NCBI GenBank assembly: GCA_964615375.1
Contig: CAZTOW010000067.1
Location: forward strand, 1 to 45,711
DNA length: 45,711 bases
Reading direction: 5' to 3'
Source: CAZKWG01 sp964615375
GTDB taxonomy: Bacteria; Myxococcota_A; UBA796; CAZKWG01
Part shown: positions 8,730-16,788 of the stretch, in pieces
Layout of the letters: every line of letters starts with the position of its first letter
Numbering within the stretch: the stretch's first letter is position 1
Made by a program: the position numbers and the translations under genes
The notes under the pieces: model-generated
The model's input: the letters and a program-made list of their open reading frames with translations, nothing else
What the model was told of the DNA's origin: nothing
Databases searched by the model: none

Positions 8730-11700
8730 ATGCCAGAGCAGGATGGGCGCGGCTACCGCGCCAACGTCATTTATGCGCAGGGCACACGCCTTGACGGGCC
8801 CGAGAAGGCATACAGCGCCTTTCGCACCATCTACGTGCTGCTGGGTGGCACCGGGATGAAGGTGGGGCTGCGTCTTCGAAAGCGGATCCTGGAGGCCTTC
8901 GGCACCGGACAGCTCCCGTTCCAGCAGTTCCTGTGGCTCGACACCGACGCCAGGGACCTGGACGGGCAGAAGATCGGGGAGGAGCCCGAGATGGAGCGCC
9001 GTCTCAGGTTTCAGCCCGACGACTACATCAACCTCACGCTGCCCCACGAGCGAATCCGCGAATTCCTGGCGAATCCGTCGAACCACCCCTGGCTCTGGGA
9101 ATGGATGACCCAGGAGACCCTGATCAACCTGGGGAACAACGCGCAGGCGGTGAACGGCGCGGCGCAGATGCGCGCCATCGGTCGCCTCGCGTTCACGAAC
9201 CGCTTCGAAGAATTCCGTCAGAAGTATACCGAGCGCATCGGGCGGCTGCGCCAACCCGGGGTCGCCGACGAGGCGGCACGGCAGGGCTTCCAGCTGGAGC
9301 AGGACGCGATTGAGGTCGTGCTCATCTGCTCACTGGCTGGCGGCACGGGCTCCGGGAGCTTCCTCGAGGCGGCGCGCTGGATGAAGGAGCTCACAGGCGC
9401 CGACAACGTGAGGATCGGGGCCTATTTGATGCTGCCCAGCGTATTCGAAGAGCGCGTCAGGGGGATGCCAGACCAGTGGATGGACATTCAAGCCAACGCC
9501 TACGCCGCCCTGCAAGAGCTCAATGACATCGCGGCGAGGGCCTACCGCCGTGAAGGCGCCATGCCCCTGTGGATCGGCCGCTACAGCATCGACCGCGCCG
9601 TCGGCTTCCCCTTCGACGAGGCCTTCCTGGTCGACGCGGAGAACGACCGCCAGATCGTCTTTGACTCTCCCAAAGACGAGGACGCCTACGACATGGTCGC
9701 GGACGCGCTGTTCTGCGACTTCGATCGCGGGCCCTTCGGCACGAAGAAGCGCTCGCACCGGTGCAATGTCCGCCCCCACCTGCTGAGCACTTCGCAGCTC
9801 TACATCCCGGTGGACGACGGGAACGCCGTCAGCGCGGCCGATCGTCCCCTCTGCGTGTTCCAATTCCCCAACGCCTTTGGCGCGCTGGGCATGTCGCGCA
9901 TCCCGTTCGAGCGCAGCCGGCTCCGCAGGGCCGGGGCCGCCTGGCTGAGCGGCGAGCTGCTCCGCCTGCTGGTGCGGGAGCGAGAGGTGAGCGACCAGAC
10001 CGCGGTGGAGATCCTGCGGGAGCGGGGCGCGGACCTCGTCATCAACGCCGATCGGCTGCTGGACAGGCTGCTGGACGACGGCCAGGGGCACACGTTTTAT
10101 GCCGCGGTCATCAGCCGGGTCGCCGGGCAGGTCGAGACCCTTCGGAGGGAGATCGAGCGGTGGATGGACATCCGAAACCGCGCGCCGAGAGAGAGCCTGG
10201 ATCAACTTGTGGGCGCAAACGCCTTCGGGCGGAGCGTTCGGAGCCGCCTCGTCGACATCTTCAACCAGGCCATGGATCAGGTCGATCGCGATCTCCGCAG
10301 CACCGGGCCCGAAGAGATGTTGGGCGACCACGTGCGCGCCATTCGCCAGCGTCGGGAGCAGGTGGACGTAGGTTTTCAGGAGTCCCTGCGCGCGTTTGTC
10401 CACAAGCTCCTGGCCGACCCCAAGAATTTCGGTCTCGGGGCCGTGAACGCGACGCTTCGCGTGCTCGAGCGCCAGCTCCGCGGGCTGGCCGAGCAGCGCG
10501 TCGAGGTGCCTGCCCGCCCCTCGGTCGGTGAGCTGTCGCTGGACGCGGGCCGGGACGTGGCTCAGGTCTACGACATGCTCTCCGAGGCGCGCTCGCTGAT
10601 CCTGCCCGTCTACAGCGGCCTCGCCGAGGACCACTTCCAGGCGCGCAGCGAGGTCCTCGTCGTCGACGCGGCCAGCGCGACCGGCCGCCAGGCGAGGACC
10701 TTCCTGGACAGCGCGGTGGCGGAATTCGACAGCTGGGTTCGCCGTCGGTACCAGGCGGCTGCGGTCGCCCAATCCGGCGTCCTGTTCCGCACGCTGGCGG
10801 ACCGGGTCGGCAGCCGCGTCGAGGTGCGGGGAGACAACGGCGCGATCGAGCGGGTCGAGGCCAGCGGACAGCGAGAGCGGATGCGCCTCCTTCAGGCGAC
10901 ATTCGAGAGCACCGGCGCTTACTTCAGACAGCTCGAAAATTCGTATCGTAACGTCGGGAATTCGCGTCGGAACGGCGAGGACCTGGGCCGGCGGATCTCG
11001 CTCGCTGACGAGGTCCTACAGACGCTGCGGGGCTCGACCCCGCGCTATGACGACGACGGCGATGATCTGGTGCTGAACGCCTGGAAGGACCTCCTGCGCG
11101 AGGCGAAGATCCTGAAGCCCGGCCAGCAGGACCTGCTCGTCGGCGGCATCGAGGTGCTGGTGGACGCCGCGGCCGGCGTGGCCGATCAAGACGGTCCCTG
11201 GCGGGACATTCGCAGCTCGATCGAGCAGTGGACGGTGGGGCGCCTGAGCTCCGGGGAGCGCCCGATGCTGGCGGGTCGAAGCGCCATGACCATGCTGCGC
11301 GAGGGCAACGCGGCGACTCAGTTGACCAAGATCAACGACGCGTCGGGCTGCTGGTTGCCCTTTCGCGCGCGGTACGGCACGCCCGGCTCACTCCAGGAGA
11401 AGGGCTTTTTGGGCACCGATCGCCCGGATGCGGGGCACCTCACGGAGTGGAGGCAGGGGGCGCGCGACCTGGGCACCGTAGACGTCACCCAGCACGACAG
11501 CGGCTCGATCCTGCTGTACCGCGAGAAGATGGCTTTCCCGCTTTATGTGGTCCGCGGCATCGAGGACCTCGAGTCCGCCTACCGCGAGCACCTCAAGGCC
11601 CGGCCGACCCGGGTGCCGCTGCGTCACACCGTCCGCGACCCGCTGGACCTGCCCCCGCTGCTGCCGCCCGACCAGGACGACGCGACGGACTGGTTCCTCA

Positions 11701-12275
11701 CCGATCGCCTGGCGCTGGAGGCGGTGATCCTCGACGTGTTTCGCCTCCCGCAGGGCCGCGATGACTCCCGGGAGGTCGAATTCAAGTACTTCGATCGGTT
11801 CAGCAGGGAGCACGTTCGGCGCTCTCCGCGGAGCCTGCGGGCGATCGCCGCGCACATGCGCGCCAACCGCGACCTGCGGACCGCGATCCTGGAAGAGGTC
11901 CGTGAGCGCACCCGCCGCGCCCTCTCCAACATCGAGAACGCCACGGCGGCCGTCGCCTTGACGGGCTGGTACATGAACCGTGCCTTCCCCCTGCATCCGG
12001 TCGGAGGCCAGGACGGGGACCGGTATCTCGAGCACGAGCTCGCCAGCTCCATCAGCGTGACCTGGCAGCGCATGTGCGAGAACCAGGGCATGGATCAGGA
12101 GAGCCTTCGGGTGGTGCTGAGGACGGACATGGACCTCAGATCCGGCCACACGGCGGTCTCGCCTGTCACCAGCACGGCCATGCGCGTGGACGCCCTGCGC
12201 TGCCTCCGGCTCCAGCCGCGCATCGAGCGCGTCGATCCGCCGACGAACCCTGGGTCGGACTTCAGGTCGCGGTGA
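8730..12275 (+). CDS. Large tubulin-like GTPase-domain protein (Tubulin_2 type)
   Basis: A protein of 1181 residues with GGAGG upstream of ATG 8730. The first ~450 residues resemble the tubulin/FtsZ superfamily: a glycine loop GGTGMKVG near residue 38, an acidic strand FLWLDTDA near 69, and the tubulin signature GGTGSGS at about 204-210 after strand VVLICSLAG. This arrangement fits the Tubulin_2 (PF13809-type) group as I remember it, not FtsZ. The remaining ~700 residues are mostly helical and of unknown fold. It probably binds GTP and may polymerise or act as a large nucleotide switch in the cytoplasm. It sits in the middle of the operon, just before the Hsp70-like gene. Confidence in the fold is good; confidence in filament formation is low. 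Confidence 0.87.
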   Translation: MPEQDGRGYRANVIYAQGTRLDGPEKAYSAFRTIYVLLGGTGMKVGLRLRKRILEAFGTGQLPFQQFLWLDTDARDLDGQKIGEEPEMERRLRFQPDDYINLTLPHERIREFLANPSNHPWLWEWMTQETLINLGNNAQAVNGAAQMRAIGRLAFTNRFEEFRQKYTERIGRLRQPGVADEAARQGFQLEQDAIEVVLICSLAGGTGSGSFLEAARWMKELTGADNVRIGAYLMLPSVFEERVRGMPDQWMDIQANAYAALQELNDIAARAYRREGAMPLWIGRYSIDRAVGFPFDEAFLVDAENDRQIVFDSPKDEDAYDMVADALFCDFDRGPFGTKKRSHRCNVRPHLLSTSQLYIPVDDGNAVSAADRPLCVFQFPNAFGALGMSRIPFERSRLRRAGAAWLSGELLRLLVREREVSDQTAVEILRERGADLVINADRLLDRLLDDGQGHTFYAAVISRVAGQVETLRREIERWMDIRNRAPRESLDQLVGANAFGRSVRSRLVDIFNQAMDQVDRDLRSTGPEEMLGDHVRAIRQRREQVDVGFQESLRAFVHKLLADPKNFGLGAVNATLRVLERQLRGLAEQRVEVPARPSVGELSLDAGRDVAQVYDMLSEARSLILPVYSGLAEDHFQARSEVLVVDAASATGRQARTFLDSAVAEFDSWVRRRYQAAAVAQSGVLFRTLADRVGSRVEVRGDNGAIERVEASGQRERMRLLQATFESTGAYFRQLENSYRNVGNSRRNGEDLGRRISLADEVLQTLRGSTPRYDDDGDDLVLNAWKDLLREAKILKPGQQDLLVGGIEVLVDAAAGVADQDGPWRDIRSSIEQWTVGRLSSGERPMLAGRSAMTMLREGNAATQLTKINDASGCWLPFRARYGTPGSLQEKGFLGTDRPDAGHLTEWRQGARDLGTVDVTQHDSGSILLYREKMAFPLYVVRGIEDLESAYREHLKARPTRVPLRHTVRDPLDLPPLLPPDQDDATDWFLTDRLALEAVILDVFRLPQGRDDSREVEFKYFDRFSREHVRRSPRSLRAIAAHMRANRDLRTAILEEVRERTRRALSNIENATAAVALTGWYMNRAFPLHPVGGQDGDRYLEHELASSISVTWQRMCENQGMDQESLRVVLRTDMDLRSGHTAVSPVTSTAMRVDALRCLRLQPRIERVDPPTNPGSDFRSR

Positions 12276-12287
12276 GGGGAGAAGGTC

Positions 12288-15233
12288 ATGGCCCTCTGCG
12301 AAGTCTGCCGTTGGTCGCTGTACCCGGAGAGCGGGGACGTGTTCTGCGGCGTCTGCGGGACGCCGGGGGCGACCGTACACATCGAGCCTGCGCTGGCCCT
12401 CGTCTTCCATCCCGAGCACGGCAGGTGTGAGGCACAGAAGGTCACCCTTGAGAACAGGGGTTCGGTGCCTGTGGTGGTGGAGATGAGCGCGGCCGGACAG
12501 CCCATCGGCGTCAGCCTCGGCGGCGAACAACCGCGGCCGACCCTGTCGCTGAGGCTCGAGCCGGGTCGCGTCGAGGTGACGGTCACGCCGCTCGGCGAGC
12601 TGCCTCATGGGAGCTGGGCCGTAGACGTTCACAGCGCGGTCTTGCGACGGGACGGCGAGCGGATCCCGGTGCTGATCACCGATCGCCCCCGGTGGAGGTC
12701 GATCACGCCGCCCGCGCCGGATGGTGTGATCGACGTCTTTCCCCCGATCGCGGGCGCTGGCGCGCCCTGGCTGCGCCTCCGCCTGCAGGAGGGTGCGGTC
12801 TCGCTCAAGGAGGTGCGCGGCGAGGGCGAGGTGCCGGTGGAGGTCCGCGCGCGCCCTGCGGTCCCCTGTGTGCTCGAGCACGGCGTCGAGCTGGGTCTGA
12901 GCTTCTCAGAGCAAAAGTTTAACAATAAGACGCTTAATATCAAGCTGATATTGGCGTCTTTAAACGCCAAAGATGATCATGTACTTCCGCTCAGGCTCCA
13001 CCCTGTCCCCCCTGTAGAGGTTCGCGCCCGTCTGGACCGGGGTGACGACCGCCCCATCTTCGTGGCGCCGGACCTGCCGGTGACCTTCGGGTTGATCCTC
13101 ACGAACCATGGCGCCCAGGCGGCCAGCCTGGAGGACCTTCAGGTCGATGGTCCCTTCGAACTGGTGGAGGCGGTGCTGCAGCCCTTGGACTCCAAGGCCG
13201 AGGGCGGCCCCAAGGCCGAGGGCAGACCATCGCTCGTGCCGATCTTTGAGCGGGCGTTGCCAAAGGAGGTCCGGGCGGCCATGTTGCCGAGTCAGAACGC
13301 CGCGGTCGCTCCGCGGGAGGGGGTGACGCACCACCTCGCGCAGCTCCGGCTGCGCACCCGGCCCGGGGCCGCCGCGGCGATCGTCGCTGGGCGGCTGGAG
13401 GGGACCTTGAAGATCCGCGCGCTGGCCGCGGGACTCGCGCCGGCGACCGCGGTGCTGCCGCTGCACGTCGCGGCCCAGGCGATCCGCAAGCTCGACGCCA
13501 CCGCGGGCTGCCTGCTCGTCGATTATGGGACGGTACACACGTGCGTGAGGCTCCAGCGCACGGGCAGGCCCACTCGGGAGCTGGTGCGCCTCGAGCCGAT
13601 GGTGGAGGCGTTCAGCTCCGACCGGGAGCGCGAAGAGCTCAAGTCCAGCTACCGCGTCATCAACTGGGACCAGCCGAGCCCCAGCAGCCCGACCCTGGTG
13701 TACGGGCGCGAGGCCTGGGACCACCTGTTCAACAAATACGAGAGCACGGACTACGCCGCCAAGCTCCGGCTCGGCAAGGACACGACGCGCCCGATCCGCG
13801 ACGAGAAGACGGTGCTCCGCAACGTGGGAGGTGTGGACTCCGCGCGCCTTTTCCTCAGCCGCGTGCTCGATCGGGTCGCGATGGAGGAGGGCGTTCGGCC
13901 CACGCGGGTCCGCCTGAGCCACCCGGTTGCCTTCGACGCCCGGTCGCGCCAGGACCTCACGAAAGCGCTGAAGGACCTTGGCTTCGACGCCAAGAACATC
14001 CACGTCTCGATGTCCGAGCCCGAGGCGTTCCTGCTGAGCTTTGTCTCTTCGCAGGAGAACCTGAAGCTGCTGCGCGACGCCTACACGAAGAAGAAGCTCA
14101 GCGGCGACGCGAGCCTGGTCGGCCTGATCTTCGACTTCGGCGGTGGGACCACGGACGTCACGATCTTTCAGTATCGACCGGGGCCGCCGGATGAGGTCGT
14201 GATCCTCGGCAGCCACGGCTACCGCTGGCTGGGGGGCGAGGCGCTCACGGTCCGCATCGCCGAGTACCTGCACGCCGAGGTGAGCAAGAAGCAGAACACC
14301 GTGTTCCCCTTCCCCAGGCTGTCGGCAGACGACCGCGCCTTTTTCCGGGATCTGCTGAAAGACATGCACACGCTCGGCCCCGTTGAGCGTGAGAACCTGA
14401 CGGACCTCTGGTCGCTGGCCGAGTCCATCAAGACGCGGGCCACCGCGGAATTCGCCAAGAAGGACACAAAGACGATCAAGGCCAAGGTCGTGCTCCGCCC
14501 GAGCTCTGGCTCCAACGCGCCGCGTTTCTCTGGACTGGTGGACTTTGATCGCGGCGCGCTGGAGGCCGTCGCGAGCAAGATGATCCAGAAGGCCATCGAA
14601 GACACGCTGGAGCGCATTTCGAAGATGAGCGAGTGGCGCTTCGTGGAGCGGGTGCTCCCCGATCTGGTCATCGCGTCGGGGAACAGCAGCCGCCTGTGGT
14701 GCCTGCGCGACCTGTTCGAAAAGCAGGTTCAGGAGATCCGCTACGAGTTCCCGGCCTTGATCGCCAAGACAGGAGTCGTGGACGGTCTGGGTGGCGAGCA
14801 CGAAGAGGAGGACAACCGCTGGTATGTCGGCAACGTCCTCGTCGAGCGCCGCGCGGACGATCAGCGGTGGTGGTTCATGCGGGTCGGCGAGACCTACCGC
14901 CTCGTGCTCCCGCCGGGCTATCCGGCGGACTGGGAGCCGGACCCGAGCACCTTGCCGTTGCTCGAGCAGGACGGGATGTTTCTGAATCCCTATCACATCT
15001 TCTCGGCGCCCGGGCCGTGGGACAGCGCGGCCCAGGGGTACGACCCCGGCGCGTCGGAGGCCCCCAGGCTCGAAGGGTGGCTCGTCCCGGGCGACTGGCG
15101 ACGGAAGTGGTGTCAAATGGCGTTCGCCCTCAGGCAGGGGAAGCCCGGCATGTGGGCCCGACAGAAGGACAGCCGCGGAGCCTGGTCGGGGGAGTGGCGG
15201 TGGATCCCGATCGAGCGCGACGGGGTGATGTGA
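12288..15233 (+). CDS. Hsp70-like ATPase with N-terminal zinc ribbon
   Basis: A protein of 981 residues. A zinc ribbon (C4, C7, C20, C23) opens the protein, followed by ~380 residues of beta-rich domains. An Hsp70/actin-type nucleotide domain then begins near residue 405. It has phosphate-1 motif LLVDYGTVHT (~407), phosphate-2 motif IFDFGGGTTDVT (~614) and adenosine motif VIASGNSSR (~793). The usual DnaK substrate-binding domain is not recognisable; about 150 residues of Trp- and Pro-rich sequence end the protein. This is therefore an Hsp70-like ATPase with swapped domain order. Two GrpE-like proteins follow it directly, supporting a chaperone-type ATP cycle. An AT-rich patch with a hairpin interrupts the GC-rich codon use at 12909-12985. 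The stop overlaps the next start (TGATG). Confidence 0.9.
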   Translation: MALCEVCRWSLYPESGDVFCGVCGTPGATVHIEPALALVFHPEHGRCEAQKVTLENRGSVPVVVEMSAAGQPIGVSLGGEQPRPTLSLRLEPGRVEVTVTPLGELPHGSWAVDVHSAVLRRDGERIPVLITDRPRWRSITPPAPDGVIDVFPPIAGAGAPWLRLRLQEGAVSLKEVRGEGEVPVEVRARPAVPCVLEHGVELGLSFSEQKFNNKTLNIKLILASLNAKDDHVLPLRLHPVPPVEVRARLDRGDDRPIFVAPDLPVTFGLILTNHGAQAASLEDLQVDGPFELVEAVLQPLDSKAEGGPKAEGRPSLVPIFERALPKEVRAAMLPSQNAAVAPREGVTHHLAQLRLRTRPGAAAAIVAGRLEGTLKIRALAAGLAPATAVLPLHVAAQAIRKLDATAGCLLVDYGTVHTCVRLQRTGRPTRELVRLEPMVEAFSSDREREELKSSYRVINWDQPSPSSPTLVYGREAWDHLFNKYESTDYAAKLRLGKDTTRPIRDEKTVLRNVGGVDSARLFLSRVLDRVAMEEGVRPTRVRLSHPVAFDARSRQDLTKALKDLGFDAKNIHVSMSEPEAFLLSFVSSQENLKLLRDAYTKKKLSGDASLVGLIFDFGGGTTDVTIFQYRPGPPDEVVILGSHGYRWLGGEALTVRIAEYLHAEVSKKQNTVFPFPRLSADDRAFFRDLLKDMHTLGPVERENLTDLWSLAESIKTRATAEFAKKDTKTIKAKVVLRPSSGSNAPRFSGLVDFDRGALEAVASKMIQKAIEDTLERISKMSEWRFVERVLPDLVIASGNSSRLWCLRDLFEKQVQEIRYEFPALIAKTGVVDGLGGEHEEEDNRWYVGNVLVERRADDQRWWFMRVGETYRLVLPPGYPADWEPDPSTLPLLEQDGMFLNPYHIFSAPGPWDSAAQGYDPGASEAPRLEGWLVPGDWRRKWCQMAFALRQGKPGMWARQKDSRGAWSGEWRWIPIERDGVM
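12909..12985 (+). other. AT-rich island with 13-bp stem-loop inside the Hsp70-like gene
   Basis: This patch uses A/T-ending codons (AAA, TTT, AAT, CTT, ATA, TTA, GTA) unlike the rest of the gene. Bases 12927-12933 (AAGACGC) pair with 12954-12960 (GCGTCTT), and 12936-12941 (AATATC) pair with 12947-12952 (GATATT). The loop is AAGCT, with a small bulge. A second, shorter hairpin (GGCGT/ACGCC) overlaps it at 12953-12968. The reading frame is intact. It could be an internal regulatory element, a footprint of an insertion, or chance. Confidence 0.5.
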
Positions 15234-16771
15234 TGGACGCGAGACCGCGCGAGGACCGTATATGTGTCGGCAGAGTGTCTGATGATAAGGGGAATTTATG
15301 GCTCAAAATTGAGCTGCAGAGTGATGATGAGACCCGTGAGATAGATCCCAGTTTCCAAAATACACGTCCAAATCGCGACTCTCTTGCGCGGAACCTCGTG
15401 AGGATTCCGGTAGGAGTGCGGCGTGCCCGATACCGATTCCTGAACGAAAGGTACGTGGAGCAGACTGACTTCGAGAATGTGCCGCAACACCGTGAGCCGC
15501 ATATCGTGGTTTCACTACCCTATGGCTGGACGCTCGAAATTGAACTTAAACTGGATACAATGCAGGATAACCGGGCTGAGTCGATTCGTATTCGAGTTCG
15601 TGCAGTGAATCACGCGGTCGACGCACCAGAGACTGCACCCGATGACGTGCCGCCGCGGCGGAAGGCTCGACCTGGTCACCAGGCAGAGATCGAAACGTTA
15701 CAGCAAGAAGTGGAACAACTGCGCCGGGAGAAGGCCGACGTCGAGCAGGAGCGTGACCGGATCGCCAGAGAGCGAAACGAGACAAACAGACGTGCCGATC
15801 TCCTGCAGAAGGAGGTCGCGACGCTGAAGGAGAAGCTCTGCGAGCTCGAGAGCAGACCGCCCCGAGACGACCTCGACACGGATATCAACGAACAAAGCCG
15901 AAGACACGCCGCTGAGCTCGACCGATTGAAGCGGGAGCACGACGCGGCGCTCGTCGCGCAGGCGAATCGATTCGAGAATGAAAAATCGAAATTGGAAGAA
16001 GCCCACGAGAGAGAGGCCGCGGAGATGCTGCACAGCGCGGCCGCCAACTTCAACCAGGAGCGCGTCTCGCTGCAACAGAAACTGCAGAAAACCGAGGCGG
16101 ATCTCAAGGAAAAGGTGAGGAGTGAGGCGGCGACCAACGCAGCCTTGCAGGTCGCGGAGGCCCAGCTCTCGGCGCTACGAGCCGGCATGCGGGGCGCGCT
16201 CGCGCCGCTCCTGGAGCTGCTGCGTGTCGAGGCGGCTCCTCAGGTCGCGCAGATCGAGAGAGGTCTCGCCCAGGCGCTCGTTGAGGCGCTCGACCGCGTC
16301 GCGGCCTTGGGGCCCAGCTCCCACACGCGCGAGCTGCTCTCCGCCCTGCAGGCCCGTCTGCGATCGGGCTCCGGGTCCCCGTTGGACGAGGCTATCGCCG
16401 CGAACCAGGCGGGAGATCCCCTGCTCGTGATTCGAGCCGTGGGCGAGCATCTGAGGTCCCGTGACGCGTCGGGGTCCGGCCCCCCGACGATCGACGAGGT
16501 CGAGGCCGCGGTCGCCGCCATGCTCTTTCAGGCCTGGGAGAGCGACGGCCAGGGGGCCGTGTTCGCGGGGGTCGAGCGCTGCCTGTCGGTGCTCGGCCTG
16601 GCCAGCCTGGTCCCGGAGCCCGGACAGGGCTACCACGTCGCGCAACACCGGCCCACGTCTCAAGAGCGGGCGGTCGAGGGGCGGGCCCGCAACCGCGTGA
16701 TCGCGGTGGAGCGCCCAGGGATCCTCAAGAATGGTGAGGTACTGGAGAAGGCCCATGTCAAGCTCTCATGA
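15233..16771 (+). CDS. Coiled-coil protein with GrpE-like C-terminal domain (first copy)
   Basis: A protein of 512 residues starting at ATG 15233, overlapping the Hsp70-like stop. Residues 1-130 form a beta-rich head encoded in noticeably lower-GC DNA. Residues ~140-310 are a long coiled coil full of Glu, Arg and Gln heptads. The C-terminal ~200 residues are helical and end in a beta tail with YHVAQH, then RARNRVIAVERPG, then GEVLEKAHVKLS. This tail matches the pattern of the GrpE beta-wing (V..PG....G.V...A.V..S). GrpE is the nucleotide-exchange factor of Hsp70, so exchange activity on the neighbouring Hsp70-like ATPase is the likely role. The next gene carries the same C-terminal domain. 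The GrpE link is by motif and context only. Confidence 0.82.
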   Translation: MDARPREDRICVGRVSDDKGNLWLKIELQSDDETREIDPSFQNTRPNRDSLARNLVRIPVGVRRARYRFLNERYVEQTDFENVPQHREPHIVVSLPYGWTLEIELKLDTMQDNRAESIRIRVRAVNHAVDAPETAPDDVPPRRKARPGHQAEIETLQQEVEQLRREKADVEQERDRIARERNETNRRADLLQKEVATLKEKLCELESRPPRDDLDTDINEQSRRHAAELDRLKREHDAALVAQANRFENEKSKLEEAHEREAAEMLHSAAANFNQERVSLQQKLQKTEADLKEKVRSEAATNAALQVAEAQLSALRAGMRGALAPLLELLRVEAAPQVAQIERGLAQALVEALDRVAALGPSSHTRELLSALQARLRSGSGSPLDEAIAANQAGDPLLVIRAVGEHLRSRDASGSGPPTIDEVEAAVAAMLFQAWESDGQGAVFAGVERCLSVLGLASLVPEPGQGYHVAQHRPTSQERAVEGRARNRVIAVERPGILKNGEVLEKAHVKLS

Positions 16772-16788
16772 ATTCGGAGGGTGAGGTC

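Noticed and set aside
8730..12275. FtsZ or TubZ partition protein
   Set aside because: The length and extra ~700 residues, and the operon context without a partition partner, do not fit either family.
11388..12881. Minus-strand frame of ~500 codons over the tubulin-like and Hsp70-like genes
   Set aside because: Spans two well-supported genes on the other strand and shows no recognisable motif.
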